The translations under genes were made by a program, and so were the position numbers. The notes beneath the pieces were generated by a model. The model searched no databases, was not told the DNA's origin, and saw only the letters and a list, made by a program, of their open reading frames with translations. Positions 5,722 to 6,372 of a stretch of DNA of 6,372 nucleotides are shown piece after piece. The stretch's first letter is position 1, and each line of letters begins with the position of its first letter. The stretch comes from Lentisphaera sp. (lineage in GTDB: Bacteria > Verrucomicrobiota > Lentisphaeria > Victivallales > GWF2-50-93): contig DYMC01000137.1 in assembly GCA_020721745.1 (NCBI GenBank), positions 1 to 6,372 on the forward strand, written 5' to 3'.

Positions 5722-5749
5722 TTGCCTTGCACCGGAAAATATGTATATT
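5722..5749 (+). promoter_or_regulatory. Candidate promoter for the plus-strand lipoprotein gene
   Basis: TTGCCT (5722-5727) and TATATT (5744-5749) are spaced by 16 nt. The start of transcription would fall near 5756, leaving a leader of about 25 nt that includes the strong ribosome binding site. The -35 lies back to back, 7 bp away, with that of the divergent operon. Confidence 0.45.
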
Positions 5750-5753
5750 CCGG
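5732..5753. promoter_or_regulatory. Dyad overlapping the plus-strand -10 (possible operator)
   Basis: A 22-bp near-perfect palindrome with arms CCGGAA (5732-5737) and TTCCGG (5748-5753) and an AT-rich, largely symmetric centre. Nine of eleven symmetric pairs match. It covers the proposed -10 box, the position expected of a repressor site. No regulator gene is visible nearby. Confidence 0.35.
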
Positions 5754-5763
5754 GGAGCAAATC

Positions 5764-5770
5764 AAAGGAG
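5764..5770 (+). promoter_or_regulatory. Shine-Dalgarno AAAGGAG fixing the 5781 start
   Basis: AAAGGAG lies 10 nt before the ATG at 5781, where the signal peptide begins. The frame extends in-frame to 5727, but that extension would overlap the promoter and add a polar stretch before the signal peptide. Confidence 0.7.
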
Positions 5771-5780
5771 ATTCAACATC

Positions 5781-6269
5781 ATGAGAAAGTTCGCAATCCT
5801 GGCGCTAGTCCCGTGCGCACTCGCAATCTCGTCATGCTCAAGCCTTGACGAATTCGGAAGGAAAATATCCGGAGGTGCCGGACAGGAGCCGCCTGCGGAG
5901 CAAAGCCAGGCCCCGGCCACCGGACTGTCCGAGGAGGACAAACTCAAGTTCGCCGAGGAATCGGTTGACCTGCTGGTCGAGGCCGTCAGAAAGGACGACT
6001 ACGCCGCCTACTTCAGGAACTTCGCAAAGGACCACAAGGATCTCATAAAGGAAGCCGACTTCAAGATCCGCAACGAGAAGTTCCGCGAACAGTGCGGGGA
6101 TTATCAGTCCCGCGAATTCATAGGCATCCTGAAAAAGCAGATATTCGACGTCTACCTCTGGAAGGCGAAATACAGCAAGCTGCCTAAAGATGAAATCCTC
6201 CTCAGGCTATTTGTCGTGGAGGAGGACGGAAAGCCCGGAATCTACGCGTTCAACGTCCAGCCATTCTGA
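5781..6269 (+). CDS. Small lipoprotein of unknown function
   Basis: A 162-residue protein, the only plus-strand gene in the window. Residues 1-18 form a lipoprotein signal peptide (MRKFAILALVPCALAISS) with lipobox ISSC at 16-19 and C19 as the acylated residue. Ser follows, which favours the outer membrane. A low-complexity Gly/Pro/Gln/Ala linker (31-48) leads to a helical segment (LSEEDKLKFAEESVDLLVEA, 49-68) and then an alpha/beta domain ending in the strands LLRLFVVEEDGKPG and IYAFNVQPF. The order of helices followed by paired C-terminal strands recalls small NTF2-like lipoproteins such as the DUF3887 and DUF4019 type; this is a weak impression. Translation starts from a strong AAAGGAG site. 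The gene is divergent from the hydF operon and shares its promoter region. No terminator with a T-run is evident after the stop codon. Confidence 0.85.
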   Translation: MRKFAILALVPCALAISSCSSLDEFGRKISGGAGQEPPAEQSQAPATGLSEEDKLKFAEESVDLLVEAVRKDDYAAYFRNFAKDHKDLIKEADFKIRNEKFREQCGDYQSREFIGILKKQIFDVYLWKAKYSKLPKDEILLRLFVVEEDGKPGIYAFNVQPF

Positions 6270-6372
6270 GACGGCGGACAAGACGGAGAATGTTTTCTGT
6301 GTCCCTCACGTCTCTAACCCAAATTTCGCGCCCTAAAAAATAAGATTGTTTATTATCAACTACTTACGCAAA

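Noticed and set aside
6270..6349. Terminator after the plus-strand lipoprotein gene
   Set aside because: Only short (4-5 bp) pairings are visible and none is followed by a T-run.
6350..6358. TTATCAAC-like DnaA box suggesting an origin
   Set aside because: Single degenerate match with no cluster of boxes and no dnaA or other origin genes nearby.

Overview
The window is a GC-rich bacterial chromosomal segment. It holds six protein-coding genes on the minus strand, one on the plus strand, and an unusually structured repeat island. Two lipoproteins with lipoboxes and a dTDP-sugar gene suggest a Gram-negative envelope. HydF, the maturation GTPase of [FeFe]-hydrogenase, points to an anaerobic, probably fermentative, H2-metabolising bacterium. 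The protein style and the hairpin repeats would suit the PVC group (for example Lentisphaerota or Kiritimatiellota). That placement is an impression from memory, not something the sequence proves.

Layout, left to right. Positions 1-86 are an imperfect palindrome, probably a dispersed repeat cut by the window edge. Positions 141-2834 are a tight minus-strand cluster transcribed folC, then a small exported coiled-coil protein, then rfbB. The first junction is an ATGA stop/start overlap and the second a 4-nt gap. Just upstream of folC is a 20-bp perfect palindrome followed by a T-rich run, which reads as an intrinsic terminator or attenuator. Positions 2878-3065 are an AT-richer island of nested inverted repeats. 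Its core is two facing copies of a 22-nt GGAG-headed hairpin that differ by a compensated base pair, as in REP/BIME elements. Positions 3068-3565 encode a minus-strand lipoprotein with an LpoB/CsgG-like look. Positions 3643-5678 are a two-gene minus-strand operon: an unrecognised 270-residue Trp- and Cys-rich protein, translationally coupled (ATGA) to hydF. Positions 5687-5753 carry probable divergent promoters and a dyad over the plus-strand -10. Positions 5781-6269 encode a second, plus-strand lipoprotein. The last 103 bases hold no gene that I can see.

The genes do not form one obvious pathway. folC serves folate metabolism, rfbB nucleotide-sugar synthesis and hydF hydrogenase assembly; the usual partners (rfbA/C/D, hydE/hydG, hydA) are absent from the window. 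The points most worth following are the covarying REP pair, the terminator placed against the folC start, and the unknown gene coupled to hydF. I found no phage, CRISPR, tRNA, rRNA or transposase gene.
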